DNA from: Halobacteriales archaeon QH_10_67_13
GTDB taxonomy: Archaea; Halobacteriota; Halobacteria; Halobacteriales; Haloarculaceae
Length of the DNA: 10,414 bases
Direction: 5' to 3'
NCBI GenBank assembly: GCA_003021335.1
Contig: PXQL01000024.1
Location: forward strand, 1-10,414
Both the position numbers and the translations under genes were made by a program. This document shows positions 1-6,086 of the stretch, in pieces; position 1 is the first letter of the stretch, and every line of letters starts with the position of its first letter. The notes beneath the pieces are model-generated. The model made no database searches. It was not told the DNA's origin and saw nothing but the letters and a program-made list of their open reading frames with translations.

Positions 1-1
1 G

Positions 2-169
2 GTCGACTGCGGCGCCGACGAGGTCGCCCGCAACGAGGCCGGCGACAAGATCGTGCTCGACCCGGGCATGCTCCAGCAGCCGGTGTGGTCGACGTTCGTG
101 TTCGTCTACCTGCCGGCGTACCTCGGCTCGTATCTCGGGACGCTCGTGGCGGTCTCGACTCTCCGGTAG
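2..169 (+). CDS. C-terminal fragment of an unrecognised membrane protein
   Basis: The gene enters from the left edge, so only the last 55 codons are visible, ending in TAG. The frame is open from position 2 and shows haloarchaeal codon use (GTC, CTC, GAC, GCC preferred). After a polar stretch (DEVARNEAGDK) comes one hydrophobic segment of about 25 residues beginning WSTFVFVYLPAYLG, then a very short tail ending STLR, which fits a final transmembrane helix. I do not recognise the family from this fragment. The next plus-strand gene starts 46 bases downstream and also encodes a small membrane protein, so the two may be co-transcribed. The full gene to the left is needed for a name. Confidence 0.7.
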   Translation, partial: VDCGADEVARNEAGDKIVLDPGMLQQPVWSTFVFVYLPAYLGSYLGTLVAVSTLR

Positions 170-215
170 CCCGGCACCGACACGGATTTGTTGCCGGCCA
201 CTCTTATTTGAGGTA

Positions 216-479
216 ATGACGAAGGACACGCCGAGCGGCGACCGCCCGCCGACGATCAGGGGAAAGACCGCCGGCCACGGCGACGCCGCGACCGTGCTGA
301 GCTGGCTCTCGACGGCCCTGTATCTCACTTCCGTCCCCGGTCTGTTAGTGCTCGCCTACGCCGGCCACCGGGCGGGCCTGTACTCGTACCCGCGGGTGAT
401 CCCGGTCTACGCCGGCCTCTTCGTTGTCTTTCTGTTCGTCATGTACCTGGTGATGCGGGTCCGGACGACCGTTCGGTGA
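216..479 (+). CDS. Small two-helix membrane protein, unknown function
   Basis: An 87-residue protein I cannot assign to a named family. The first 25 or so residues are polar (TKDTPSGDRPPTIRGKTAGHGD). A hydrophobic helix follows at about 27-48 (VLSWLSTALYLTSVPGLLVL), then a short Tyr/Arg/Pro-rich loop, then a second helix at about 61-81 (VIPVYAGLFVVFLFVMYLVM) and a basic end (RVRTTVR). By positive-inside logic the C-terminus is probably cytoplasmic. The ATG is preceded by GAGGT, but only one base away, so a classical Shine-Dalgarno role is doubtful. No convincing TATA box lies about 27 bases upstream, which favours co-transcription with the gene ending at 169. It converges on the minus-strand gene ending at 560, across an 80-base gap with no clear content. 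Confidence 0.75.
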   Translation: MTKDTPSGDRPPTIRGKTAGHGDAATVLSWLSTALYLTSVPGLLVLAYAGHRAGLYSYPRVIPVYAGLFVVFLFVMYLVMRVRTTVR

Positions 480-559
480 CCGCCTGAGAGACGGCCACGA
501 CCGCCGGCCGACGCCCGGGTGTGTTCGCCGGACCCTCGTGAGGACCGCCCTCAGCGACC

Positions 560-805
560 TTACGGACCGCCGTAAGCCCCGCCGTCGATCGCGAGGTACA
601 GCCAGACGCCGAAGGAGGCGACGATCAGCAGGATGTGTCCCCGCTCCGGGCTCGGGGCCCCGGAGAAGAAAATGTAGTGTAACACGCCGGCCAGCCCGAG
701 GGCGAAGGCGAGCCCGAACAACACGACCGTCCGGACGGTCTCGTCGCGGGCCCAGCTCCTCGCTATGGCTGCCCACTCGTACAGTCGGGAGGTGTAGGTG
801 TCCAT
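560..805 (-). CDS. Small two-helix membrane protein, third gene of a minus-strand operon
   Basis: An 81-residue hypothetical protein. A polar N-terminus (residues 1-23, with RLYEW and RSWARDE) is followed by two hydrophobic helices at about 25-49 (TVVLFGLAFALGLAGVLHYIFF) and 57-75 (HILLIVASFGVWLYLAIDG), joined by a short loop (SGAPSPERG), and a glycine-rich end. The ATG lies 12 bases after the stop of the upstream 182-codon gene, and no promoter fits in between, so it should be translated from the same mRNA. The two membrane proteins flanking a soluble one in this operon suggest a membrane-associated complex, which is inference only. I recognise no catalytic or cofactor motif. Confidence 0.75.
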   Translation of the reverse strand: MDTYTSRLYEWAAIARSWARDETVRTVVLFGLAFALGLAGVLHYIFFSGAPSPERGHILLIVASFGVWLYLAIDGGAYGGP

Positions 806-817
806 CGCCGATCAGTA

Positions 818-1366
818 TCAGTAGGGCATGTCCTCGTAGACACAGGCGACCGCGTCGGTCACGAGTTGCTGGGCGAGCGCGTACGTCGTCAACGCCAAGT
901 CGTCGTCGGCCCGGAACCCGCCCTCGGGCTCCGTTTCGCGCCACTCTGCGACGCTGGCGGCAAAGCGGACGTGCGAGTCGTGTACGGTCAACAGCCACTC
1001 CTCGGGGATCCCCTCCGGCCGGGGATCGTCCATGCTCGCCCGAAACAGGTATTTGAACACCTCGTCGGTCCGGTGGCTGATGTCCTCGCCGGCCTGGTAC
1101 TCCGGGAACTGCGGCGCGCCAAACAGCTGCGTCAGCCGGTACATCGCGACGCCGACGCTCTGTGCGTTCTTGCCGTCGGGGCTCTCACTGATGTAGGCCA
1201 TCACGTCGAGGTCCTCGCGCTCGCGGACGTTGTCCTCGAGCAGCACCCGGCCGTCCTCGCGGCGCCGCTGGATCTCCGCCCGCGGCACCGGCTCGATCAT
1301 GATCTCGCTCTTGGCGAACAGCTCCGGATCCGGCGCGTCCGGGTGGTTTCTGATGTCGATCGGCAT
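818..1366 (-). CDS. Conserved soluble acidic protein, unknown function
   Basis: A 182-residue protein with no transmembrane segment. It is acidic and appears globular, with a largely alpha-helical second half. The N-terminal part (MPIDIRNHPDAPDPELFAK) and a central part rich in charged residues (REREDLDVMAYISESPDGKN) read as folded, and the C-terminal third contains two probable helices (VRFAASVAEWRE and LALTTYALAQQLVTDAVA). There is one cysteine near the end (ACVYEDMPY) and no metal-binding cluster or nucleotide-binding loop. Its ATG shares one base with the TGA of the upstream gene (TGATG on the minus strand), a classic sign of translational coupling. Because it lies between two small membrane proteins, it may be a peripheral subunit or assembly partner, but nothing in the sequence proves this. 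I do not recognise a named family. Confidence 0.8.
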   Translation of the reverse strand: MPIDIRNHPDAPDPELFAKSEIMIEPVPRAEIQRRREDGRVLLEDNVREREDLDVMAYISESPDGKNAQSVGVAMYRLTQLFGAPQFPEYQAGEDISHRTDEVFKYLFRASMDDPRPEGIPEEWLLTVHDSHVRFAASVAEWRETEPEGGFRADDDLALTTYALAQQLVTDAVACVYEDMPY

Positions 1367-1614
1367 CAGTACGAGAAGTACAGGAAGCCCTTCCAGCCGA
1401 AGTAGCCGATAGCTACGCAGGCAATGCCGATCCCGGCGATCGCAATCGCCTCTATCTGCGAGAGGTCATCGGCCGGGATCGTGTGGCCGAAGTAGGTTCC
1501 CAGACCTACCATGAACAGGATGTAGCCGACGGCGAGTCCCAGGATCATCACGATCAGGGACCCGAACCCGATCGACCGCGAAACCGGCTCAGGGAGGCGG
1601 TTTCTGAGCGTCAT
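1366..1614 (-). CDS. Small two-helix membrane protein, first gene of a minus-strand operon
   Basis: An 82-residue protein. A short basic N-terminus (TLRNRLPEPVSRS) leads into a helix at about 18-42 (GSLIVMILGLAVGYILFMVG). A loop with HTIPADDLSQIE follows, then a second helix at about 54-74 (AIAIAGIGIACVAIGYFGW) and a short aromatic tail (KGFLYFSY). A much longer open frame runs upstream, but I chose this ATG because a good TATA-like box (CTTTAATT) sits about 27 bases before it, the spacing expected for a leaderless transcript, and the upstream extension is arginine-rich antisense noise. The stop overlaps the ATG of the next gene by one base. Function unknown. The double-helix fold resembles many small accessory subunits of membrane complexes. 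Confidence 0.8.
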   Translation of the reverse strand: MTLRNRLPEPVSRSIGFGSLIVMILGLAVGYILFMVGLGTYFGHTIPADDLSQIEAIAIAGIGIACVAIGYFGWKGFLYFSY

Positions 1615-1637
1615 ATACGGGTCCACGGCACCGCCGG

Positions 1638-1645
1638 AATTAAAG
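1638..1645 (-). promoter_or_regulatory. TATA-like box for the 1614-560 operon
   Basis: On the minus strand the sequence reads CTTTAATT, centred about 27 bases upstream of the ATG at 1614. This matches the haloarchaeal TATA position for a transcript that begins at or next to the start codon. It is the only AT-rich island in the surrounding GC-rich DNA and sits just after the end of the preceding gene (1656), so it should serve all three genes of the operon. Confidence 0.65.
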
Positions 1646-1655
1646 CTTTGCGCGG

Positions 1656-1988
1656 TCAGTTCGGGTCGTCGGCGTCGAGCCGCTCGAGATCCTCGTCCTC
1701 GAGGGGAGACAGCTCGGGGGCCTCGCCGACCGCTTCGTCGGTCTCGGGGGCGGTCCCGTCGTCCGGTTCGTCCTTGACGTCGGTCTCGATGTACGCGTTC
1801 GCCGGCCGGTAGAGGTGGTGCCCGACGACGATCGCACCCAGTCCCGCCAGCCCCTGGAGGACGGCCCCGGGCGCGGTCGGGGCATACGCGCCGACGACCA
1901 CCGACTGGTGGATGGCGTTCCCGACCGCGAACGCCCCAAACACCAGGAGAGCCGTCCCGACGAACGCCTTGGACTGTGTCGAGACCAT
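1656..1988 (-). CDS. Two-helix membrane protein with acidic C-terminal tail, unknown function
   Basis: A 110-residue protein. Helix one is at about 8-27 (AFVGTALLVFGAFAVGNAI) and helix two at about 40-58 (PGAVLQGLAGLGAIVVGHH). From about residue 64 onward the protein is a disordered-looking acidic tail rich in Asp, Glu, Pro and Thr, ending with LERLDADDPN. No enzymatic motif is visible. Acidic soluble tails are common in haloarchaeal membrane proteins and may be cytoplasmic. The ATG is chosen because a TTAAC element lies about 28 bases upstream and the hydrophobic segment begins soon after. The gene lies 41 bases before the 1614 operon on the same strand but appears to have its own promoter. 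Confidence 0.75.
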   Translation of the reverse strand: MVSTQSKAFVGTALLVFGAFAVGNAIHQSVVVGAYAPTAPGAVLQGLAGLGAIVVGHHLYRPANAYIETDVKDEPDDGTAPETDEAVGEAPELSPLEDEDLERLDADDPN

Positions 1989-2013
1989 CGACGCATACTC
2001 GCGGGGGAGGGCT

Positions 2014-2020
2014 GTTAACG
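2014..2020 (-). promoter_or_regulatory. TATA-like box for the 1988 gene
   Basis: The minus strand reads CGTTAAC, centred about 29 bases upstream of the ATG at 1988, within otherwise GC-rich sequence. The spacing suits a leaderless mRNA. The match is weaker than the one for the 1614 operon. Confidence 0.45.
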
Positions 2021-2075
2021 ATTGTGTCCGTCCCTTCCCGACGGTCGAGCCCGGCCGACGCGGTTCCCGGCCCGA

Positions 2076-2747
2076 TCAGCCGCTCCACCAGGTTTCTGCG
2101 TCTCGATCCGAGGTGCCGTCCGCGTCTCCGGAGCCCCAGTAGGCGGTGCCGATCCGCCCGCCGAGGTAGCCACAGGCGACCGGGTAGACGAATCCGGCGA
2201 GCACCGGCGTCCACAGAAGTGACGGGCCCGTCGATCCGCCCGCGGAGAGCCCGAACGCGACCATTCCGGCGATCGCGAGCGGTAGGATTCCGGTAAACTG
2301 CATCGCGGCCGTGAGCTCAGGGTTGCGGCGTCCGGCTCGTAGCGCCGAGCGCGCCGCAAGCGCCCCGGTCCCGACGTACGCCGCGATCGGGATCACGAAC
2401 ACGAGCAGGAAGGGTCCGCCCTCGGCGGTCAGGAAATTGACGCTCTGTGTGACGCTCTGTCCCCCCTCGAAGACCCGCACGGGCACCTCGAACGCGGCGA
2501 ACTGTGCGTTGAATAGGACGACGCCGGCGAGCTCCCAGTCGGGGAGTTGCCCCAGCGCGACGAACTCCGTCAGCGGTTCCTCGACGGCGCCGCCGCCGGG
2601 ACTCACCGTCAGACCGGCCGTGAGAGCCGATCGCTGCCAGGCGACCAGTCCGAAAGAGATGACATACGCGATCAGAAAGCCGACGACGCCCCAGGCAGCG
2701 CTGCGGCCGCCGGGGTACCGCAGTGAGGTGTCTCTGAGCGGGGCCAT
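2076..2747 (-). CDS. Multi-pass membrane protein, unknown function
   Basis: A 223-residue integral membrane protein that I cannot name. Hydrophobic segments are visible at about 18-40 (AAWGVVGFLIAYVISFGLVA), probably 72-86 (LAGVVLFNAQFAAF), 110-130 (FLLVFVIPIAAYVGTGALAA), 148-168 (FTGILPLAIAGMVAFGLSA) and 173-195 (LLWTPVLAGFVYPVACGYLGG), giving four or five helices. The C-terminus is acidic (GDADGTSDRDAETWWSG). The frame stays open 15 codons further upstream to 2792, but a TATA-like GTTATG sits about 27 bases before the inner ATG at 2747, and the extra residues are arginine-rich with no conserved look, so I prefer 2747. No transporter signature or catalytic motif is apparent. Confidence 0.75.
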   Translation of the reverse strand: MAPLRDTSLRYPGGRSAAWGVVGFLIAYVISFGLVAWQRSALTAGLTVSPGGGAVEEPLTEFVALGQLPDWELAGVVLFNAQFAAFEVPVRVFEGGQSVTQSVNFLTAEGGPFLLVFVIPIAAYVGTGALAARSALRAGRRNPELTAAMQFTGILPLAIAGMVAFGLSAGGSTGPSLLWTPVLAGFVYPVACGYLGGRIGTAYWGSGDADGTSDRDAETWWSG

Positions 2748-2770
2748 GGTACCGTCAACGGCACGGACGG

Positions 2771-2777
2771 CATAACG
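2771..2777 (-). promoter_or_regulatory. TATA-like box deciding the start at 2747
   Basis: The minus strand reads CGTTATG, centred about 27 bases upstream of the ATG at 2747. It lies inside the longer open frame that begins at 2792, which argues that the longer frame is not translated from its first ATG. Confidence 0.5.
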
Positions 2778-2846
2778 GCAGCGAAACGTCACTCGACCGG
2801 CGACGCGAGCACTCGAAGAACGGACCCCAGGCGAGAGCCGGCGGGT

Positions 2847-4100
2847 CTACCCGAAGGTGTTGACGATCTGCTCGCGGAACTCCTCCAGCTCGTCGAGGCG
2901 CTCCCGGAGATCGGCCAGCTCGTCGGCGTCGGCCTTGGTTTCGAGTCGCCCGTCGAGCTCGTCCGCGGTCTCCTCGACGCCCTCGACCCGGCTCGCGGCG
3001 GCTTTCTCCTCGAGTTGGTCCTCAACGGACTCGACGGTACCCTCGAGATCACCGACGGCCTCCTCGACGCCCGTGAGATCCTCCCGGACGGCCGCGACCG
3101 ACTCCTCCGTCTCTTCGAGTTGCCCGCCGAGCTCGTCGAGCCGGTCGCGTGTTGCCTCGATGTCCTCAACGAGCTGCTCGCCGGTGCCATTCTCCGCGAG
3201 GAATTCCTCCAGGGCGCCGGTGTAGGCGCGTAGATCCGCGATATCCGCCTGGAGCCGGTCGAGCTTCGCGGTGACAGCCCCGTCTCGCTCGCCCGCGGAC
3301 GCTTCGGACCCGTCGTCGTCCTCAACACCGAGCGCGCCCCGGAGCCGATCGAGCTCCTCGTCTGTCACGGCGCCGCGCTCGATCTCGCCGGCCAGCTCGC
3401 CGACAAGACTCTGTGCGTGCTCGGCCGAGGGGCCCGCCTGCGGTCGGTCAGACTCTCCGGCGGCCGGCGCTGCACTCTGTTCCTGATCCGTCCCCTCCTC
3501 GGACTCCTCATGGCCGTCCTCACCGACCGTGTCTGCCTCGGTGTCGTCGGTCTCGTCGATGTCCACGTCGAGGTCGATATCGATCGGGTCGTCCTGCTCG
3601 TCGTCGAGACCCGGGACCGAGCTGTCGCCGCCCAGAGCGTCGCGCACGACGTTCGTCTCTCCCGGGATCGCACTCTCGATCGGCGTTCCGTCCGAGTCGT
3701 CGCCTCCGCCGGTCTCGGTCGTCTCGCTGCCGTCGTCCGGGGACGATACCGTCTCGACGGTTGGTTCGGTCATGAACGTCTCGCCGCTGTCGGCGTCCGT
3801 GGCCCGAACACCGTAGACCGTGGTGTACTCCTCGCCCGGCGCGAACCGGCGCTCGAAGATAATCTGATTGTCGTTGATAATCCAGAACTCGCTTCCGTAC
3901 TCCGGGTGGAAGCCGAGATCGCCGATATCGACGGTCTCGGGTACCGTGTCGATCACGCGGACGGTGACCGGGGTTTCGCGGGTCGACTCGAACTCGAAGG
4001 CCACCGCCGGCACCGGGAACTCGTCGGTCTCGAACCGCTTGGTCACGGCCACCCCGTCGACCGTCGTCGTCTGTTCTTCGACCGCCTGGGAGTCGCTCAT
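2847..4100 (-). CDS. Acidic beta-domain plus coiled-coil protein, unknown function
   Basis: A 417-residue protein with no signal peptide or transmembrane helix, so probably cytoplasmic. Residues about 13-115 look like a beta-rich domain (VTKRFETDEFPVPAVAFEFES, VTVRVIDTVPETVDIGDLGF, IFERRFAPGEEYTTVYGVRA), with the feel of an Ig/DUF11-like sandwich. Residues 116-228 are a very acidic, probably disordered linker. Residues 229-260 form a helical hairpin (GAVTDEELDRLRGALG) that weakly resembles a SHOCT-type segment. Residues 275-417 are a long coiled coil with heptad-spaced Leu/Val and dense Glu/Arg (LDELGGQLEETEESVAAVRE and similar). The start is supported by a strong TATA-like box 28 bases upstream. 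Domain order suggests an adaptor or scaffold that oligomerises through the coiled coil, which is inference. I do not know the family name. Confidence 0.85.
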   Translation of the reverse strand: MSDSQAVEEQTTTVDGVAVTKRFETDEFPVPAVAFEFESTRETPVTVRVIDTVPETVDIGDLGFHPEYGSEFWIINDNQIIFERRFAPGEEYTTVYGVRATDADSGETFMTEPTVETVSSPDDGSETTETGGGDDSDGTPIESAIPGETNVVRDALGGDSSVPGLDDEQDDPIDIDLDVDIDETDDTEADTVGEDGHEESEEGTDQEQSAAPAAGESDRPQAGPSAEHAQSLVGELAGEIERGAVTDEELDRLRGALGVEDDDGSEASAGERDGAVTAKLDRLQADIADLRAYTGALEEFLAENGTGEQLVEDIEATRDRLDELGGQLEETEESVAAVREDLTGVEEAVGDLEGTVESVEDQLEEKAAASRVEGVEETADELDGRLETKADADELADLRERLDELEEFREQIVNTFG

Positions 4101-4123
4101 AGCAAATATCCATGACCGACCGA

Positions 4124-4133
4124 CTAATAAAAG
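4124..4133 (-). promoter_or_regulatory. TATA-like box for the coiled-coil gene
   Basis: The minus strand reads CTTTTATTAG, centred about 28 bases upstream of the ATG at 4100. It is one of the clearest TATA-like elements in the window. It lies in the 68-base gap after the metallo-hydrolase gene, giving the coiled-coil gene its own promoter. Confidence 0.65.
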
Positions 4134-4141
4134 TATCTACG

Positions 4142-4153
4142 AAATATCAAAAG
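4142..4153 (-). terminator. Possible T-rich terminator after the metallo-hydrolase gene
   Basis: Sixteen bases after the stop at 4169 the minus strand reads CTTTTGATATTT. Archaeal intrinsic termination relies on T-rich stretches in the coding strand without an obligatory hairpin. The signal is short and abuts the next gene's TATA box, so part of the AT richness may belong to that promoter. Confidence 0.3.
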
Positions 4154-4168
4154 TTGAAACCGGCAGGC

Positions 4169-4993
4169 TCAGACGTTGAGCCGGTCGCCGATCTCGACGA
4201 CCTCGACGCGGCGGGGGTACTCGAAGCTGCGCGCGTGATCGCAAAGCGCGGCCGGGTCGGCGGTCAGGCCCTTCCAGGCGTCCCAGTGGGTCGGGACGAG
4301 CCGGTCGAGCTTGAGTGCCTGCGCCAGCGCAATCGCTTGATTCTCGTCGTTGTACCACGTCGTCTCGGTCGGCCTACGGGTGTCCTTATCGGGGATCACC
4401 CCGGCCGAGCCGACCGCCACCGCCCCGACATCGATATCGTGTGTCTCGCCGACCGTCTCGAACGCCCCTGGGCGGGAGTCACCGACGTGGGCGAAGCTCC
4501 GCGAGCCCGTCTCGAGGACGTACCCGACCGCCTCGACGGCGTCGGGGTCGTGTCCCTTGATGACGGTCACGTTGATGTCCCCGACTCGGAGTGTATCCCC
4601 GGGGGTGACGGTCTCGAGTTGGTCCCCGTCGATCGCCCAGTCCGCGGCCCACTCCTCGACGAGTTCGCGGCTCGTCTCCGGGCCGTACCAGTCCGCGCCG
4701 GCGGCCAGAAGCGGTGCCTGGCTCGGGGCGTGGACGTGGTCGGTGTGCTCGTGGGTGGCGAAGACGGCGTCGACCGAGCGAACGTCGGCCGGATCGAACG
4801 GGATCGGCACCATCCGGATCGTCCGGGGCGGGTCGCCCGTCCCGAGGTACGGATCGACGAACACCGTTGTCCCGCCCGCGCTTTTACAGACGAAGCCGTT
4901 GAACCCGAGATACCACACTGCCAGTCCGTCCGGATCCGCGCGCTCGACGGCCCGCGGCAGCCACTCGCCCCAGTCGCTGTGGATCGAGGTCAT
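4169..4993 (-). CDS. Metallo-beta-lactamase-fold hydrolase, UlaG-like
   Basis: A 274-residue cytoplasmic enzyme of the metallo-beta-lactamase superfamily. The signature HEHTDH is at residues 81-86, preceded by VDAVFAT. Further metal-ligand candidates are His148 (IKGHDPDAVEAVGY), the H169-x-GD motif (AHVGDSRPG) and His236 (VPTHWDAWKG). This order and the opening strand with FVDPYLG match the UlaG/L-ascorbate-6-phosphate-lactonase-like branch, whose bacterial founder opens a sugar lactone. The haloarchaeal substrate is unknown, and the neighbours give no sugar-pathway context. All expected metal-site residues appear to be present, so it should be active. A weak TATA-like CGTTAG sits 27 bases upstream of the ATG. 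It is divergent from dph2 across 83 bases. Confidence 0.88.
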   Translation of the reverse strand: MTSIHSDWGEWLPRAVERADPDGLAVWYLGFNGFVCKSAGGTTVFVDPYLGTGDPPRTIRMVPIPFDPADVRSVDAVFATHEHTDHVHAPSQAPLLAAGADWYGPETSRELVEEWAADWAIDGDQLETVTPGDTLRVGDINVTVIKGHDPDAVEAVGYVLETGSRSFAHVGDSRPGAFETVGETHDIDVGAVAVGSAGVIPDKDTRRPTETTWYNDENQAIALAQALKLDRLVPTHWDAWKGLTADPAALCDHARSFEYPRRVEVVEIGDRLNV

Positions 4994-5017
4994 GGCTGAC
5001 CCTGCGGGCCGCGGGGA

Positions 5018-5023
5018 CTAACG
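5018..5023 (-). promoter_or_regulatory. Weak TATA-like box for the metallo-hydrolase gene
   Basis: The minus strand reads CGTTAG, centred about 27 bases upstream of the ATG at 4993. It is a poor match but correctly spaced. It lies back to back with the dph2 promoter in an 83-base divergent intergenic region. Confidence 0.4.
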
Positions 5024-5046
5024 CTTGTGGGACTGGAAACGCCGTG

Positions 5047-5053
5047 GTTATAC
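5047..5053 (+). promoter_or_regulatory. TATA-like box for dph2
   Basis: GTTATAC is centred about 27 bases upstream of the ATG at 5077. It supports that ATG over the in-frame GTG at 5044, which precedes the box and would add 11 residues. Confidence 0.6.
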
Positions 5054-5076
5054 CCTCAGAGCCGCAACGAGTTGTA

Positions 5077-6085
5077 ATGAGCCACGACACAGCAGAGCAG
5101 CCGGAAGGGGACCTGCGATCGACTGGAATGTCGCTGCGCCACGATCGGGAGTGGGACTACGAACTCGACCGGATCGTCGAGGCCGTCGACGAGCGCGACG
5201 CCACCTCCGTCGGCCTACAGCTCCCTGAGGGACTCAAGCGCCGCGGTCCGGGGGTCGCCGACGACCTGCGGCAGCGTCTCGACGACGTGTCGATCCTGCT
5301 GTCGGGCCAGCCCTGTTACGGCGCCTGCGATCTGGACACGTACCTGATGCGGCGGACGGACGTGTTCGTCCACTTCGGGCACTCCCCGATGAAAGAATCC
5401 GAGAAGATCATCTACGTGCCGCTGTTCTCGAACGTCGACGTCAAGCCGATCGTCGACCGGGCCGTCGAGGAGCAACTCGCCCCGGCTACCGAGGAGGAGC
5501 CGCTCGGGCTCGTGACCACGGCCCAGCACATGAACAAGTCGCACCCGGCGGGGCGACGAGCGGCTCACCCACGAGGGACAGGTGCTGGGCTGTAACTACG
5601 CCTCCGCCGATGTCGACGCCGAGCAGATTCTGTACGTCGGCGGCGGGAAGTTCCACCCGCTGGGCCTGGCGATGGAACACCCAGAGAAACACGTCGTGAT
5701 CGCCGACCCGGTCAACAACGTCGTGACCGTCGCCGACACCGAGAAGTTCATGAAACAGCGCTACGCCGCGGTCCACAAGGCTATGGATGCCGACACCTGG
5801 GGGGTGATCTACTGTACGAAGATCGGCCAGGGCCGGTGGGAGCGCGCACAAGAGATCGTCGAGGCAAACGACAGCGCATACCTCATCTCGATGGACGAGG
5901 TCACCCCCGACCGGCTGCGCAACTTCGGGCTGGATGCCTACGTCAACACCGGCTGTCCCCGGATCACGACCGACGACGGCCCGCAGTTCAACGCCCCGAT
6001 GCTCACCCCCGGCGAGTACGAGATCGCGGTCGGCGAGAAGCCGCTTGATTCTCTCGAGTTCGACACGTTCCACGGGACGTGGTAG
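5077..6085 (+). pseudogene. dph2: Dph2, diphthamide biosynthesis, broken by an out-of-frame gap near 5538
   Basis: Archaeal Dph2 is a non-canonical radical-SAM [4Fe-4S] enzyme. It transfers a 3-amino-3-carboxypropyl group from SAM to a histidine of EF-2, the first step of diphthamide synthesis. The first frame (ATG 5077) gives a normal N-terminal part with GQPCYGACD (Cys80, Cys84) and VTTAQHMNK, then runs into non-homologous sequence and stops at 5595. Homology resumes in the next frame at about 5540 (RTRRGDERLTHEG, then LGCNYASADV) and continues through TKIGQGRWE and NTGCPRITTDDGP to the usual end DTFHGTW. The three cluster cysteines are therefore split between two frames. Compared with Dph2 proteins as I remember them, about 15 residues are missing between HMNK and RTRRG, implying loss of 3n+2 bases. 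It is a real pseudogene or an assembly error. Without the gap the length would be normal. Confidence 0.9.
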
Positions 6086-6086
6086 G

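Noticed and set aside
345..998. A 217-codon minus-strand frame
   Set aside because: Composition is extremely Arg-rich, and it conflicts with the two-helix proteins at 216-479 and 560-805, which look real.
1646..2214. Upstream extension of the 1614 gene to 2214
   Set aside because: The extension is Arg/Gly-rich, overlaps the 1988-1656 gene in another frame, and lies upstream of the TATA-like box for the ATG at 1614.
4112..4999. A 295-codon plus-strand open frame
   Set aside because: It is antisense to the metallo-hydrolase with its HEHTDH motif, and it is explained by codon bias on the other strand.
5536..5545. Programmed ribosomal frameshift in dph2
   Set aside because: Conserved residues appear to be missing at the junction and there is no obvious slippery run there, so a simple recoding event would not restore the protein.
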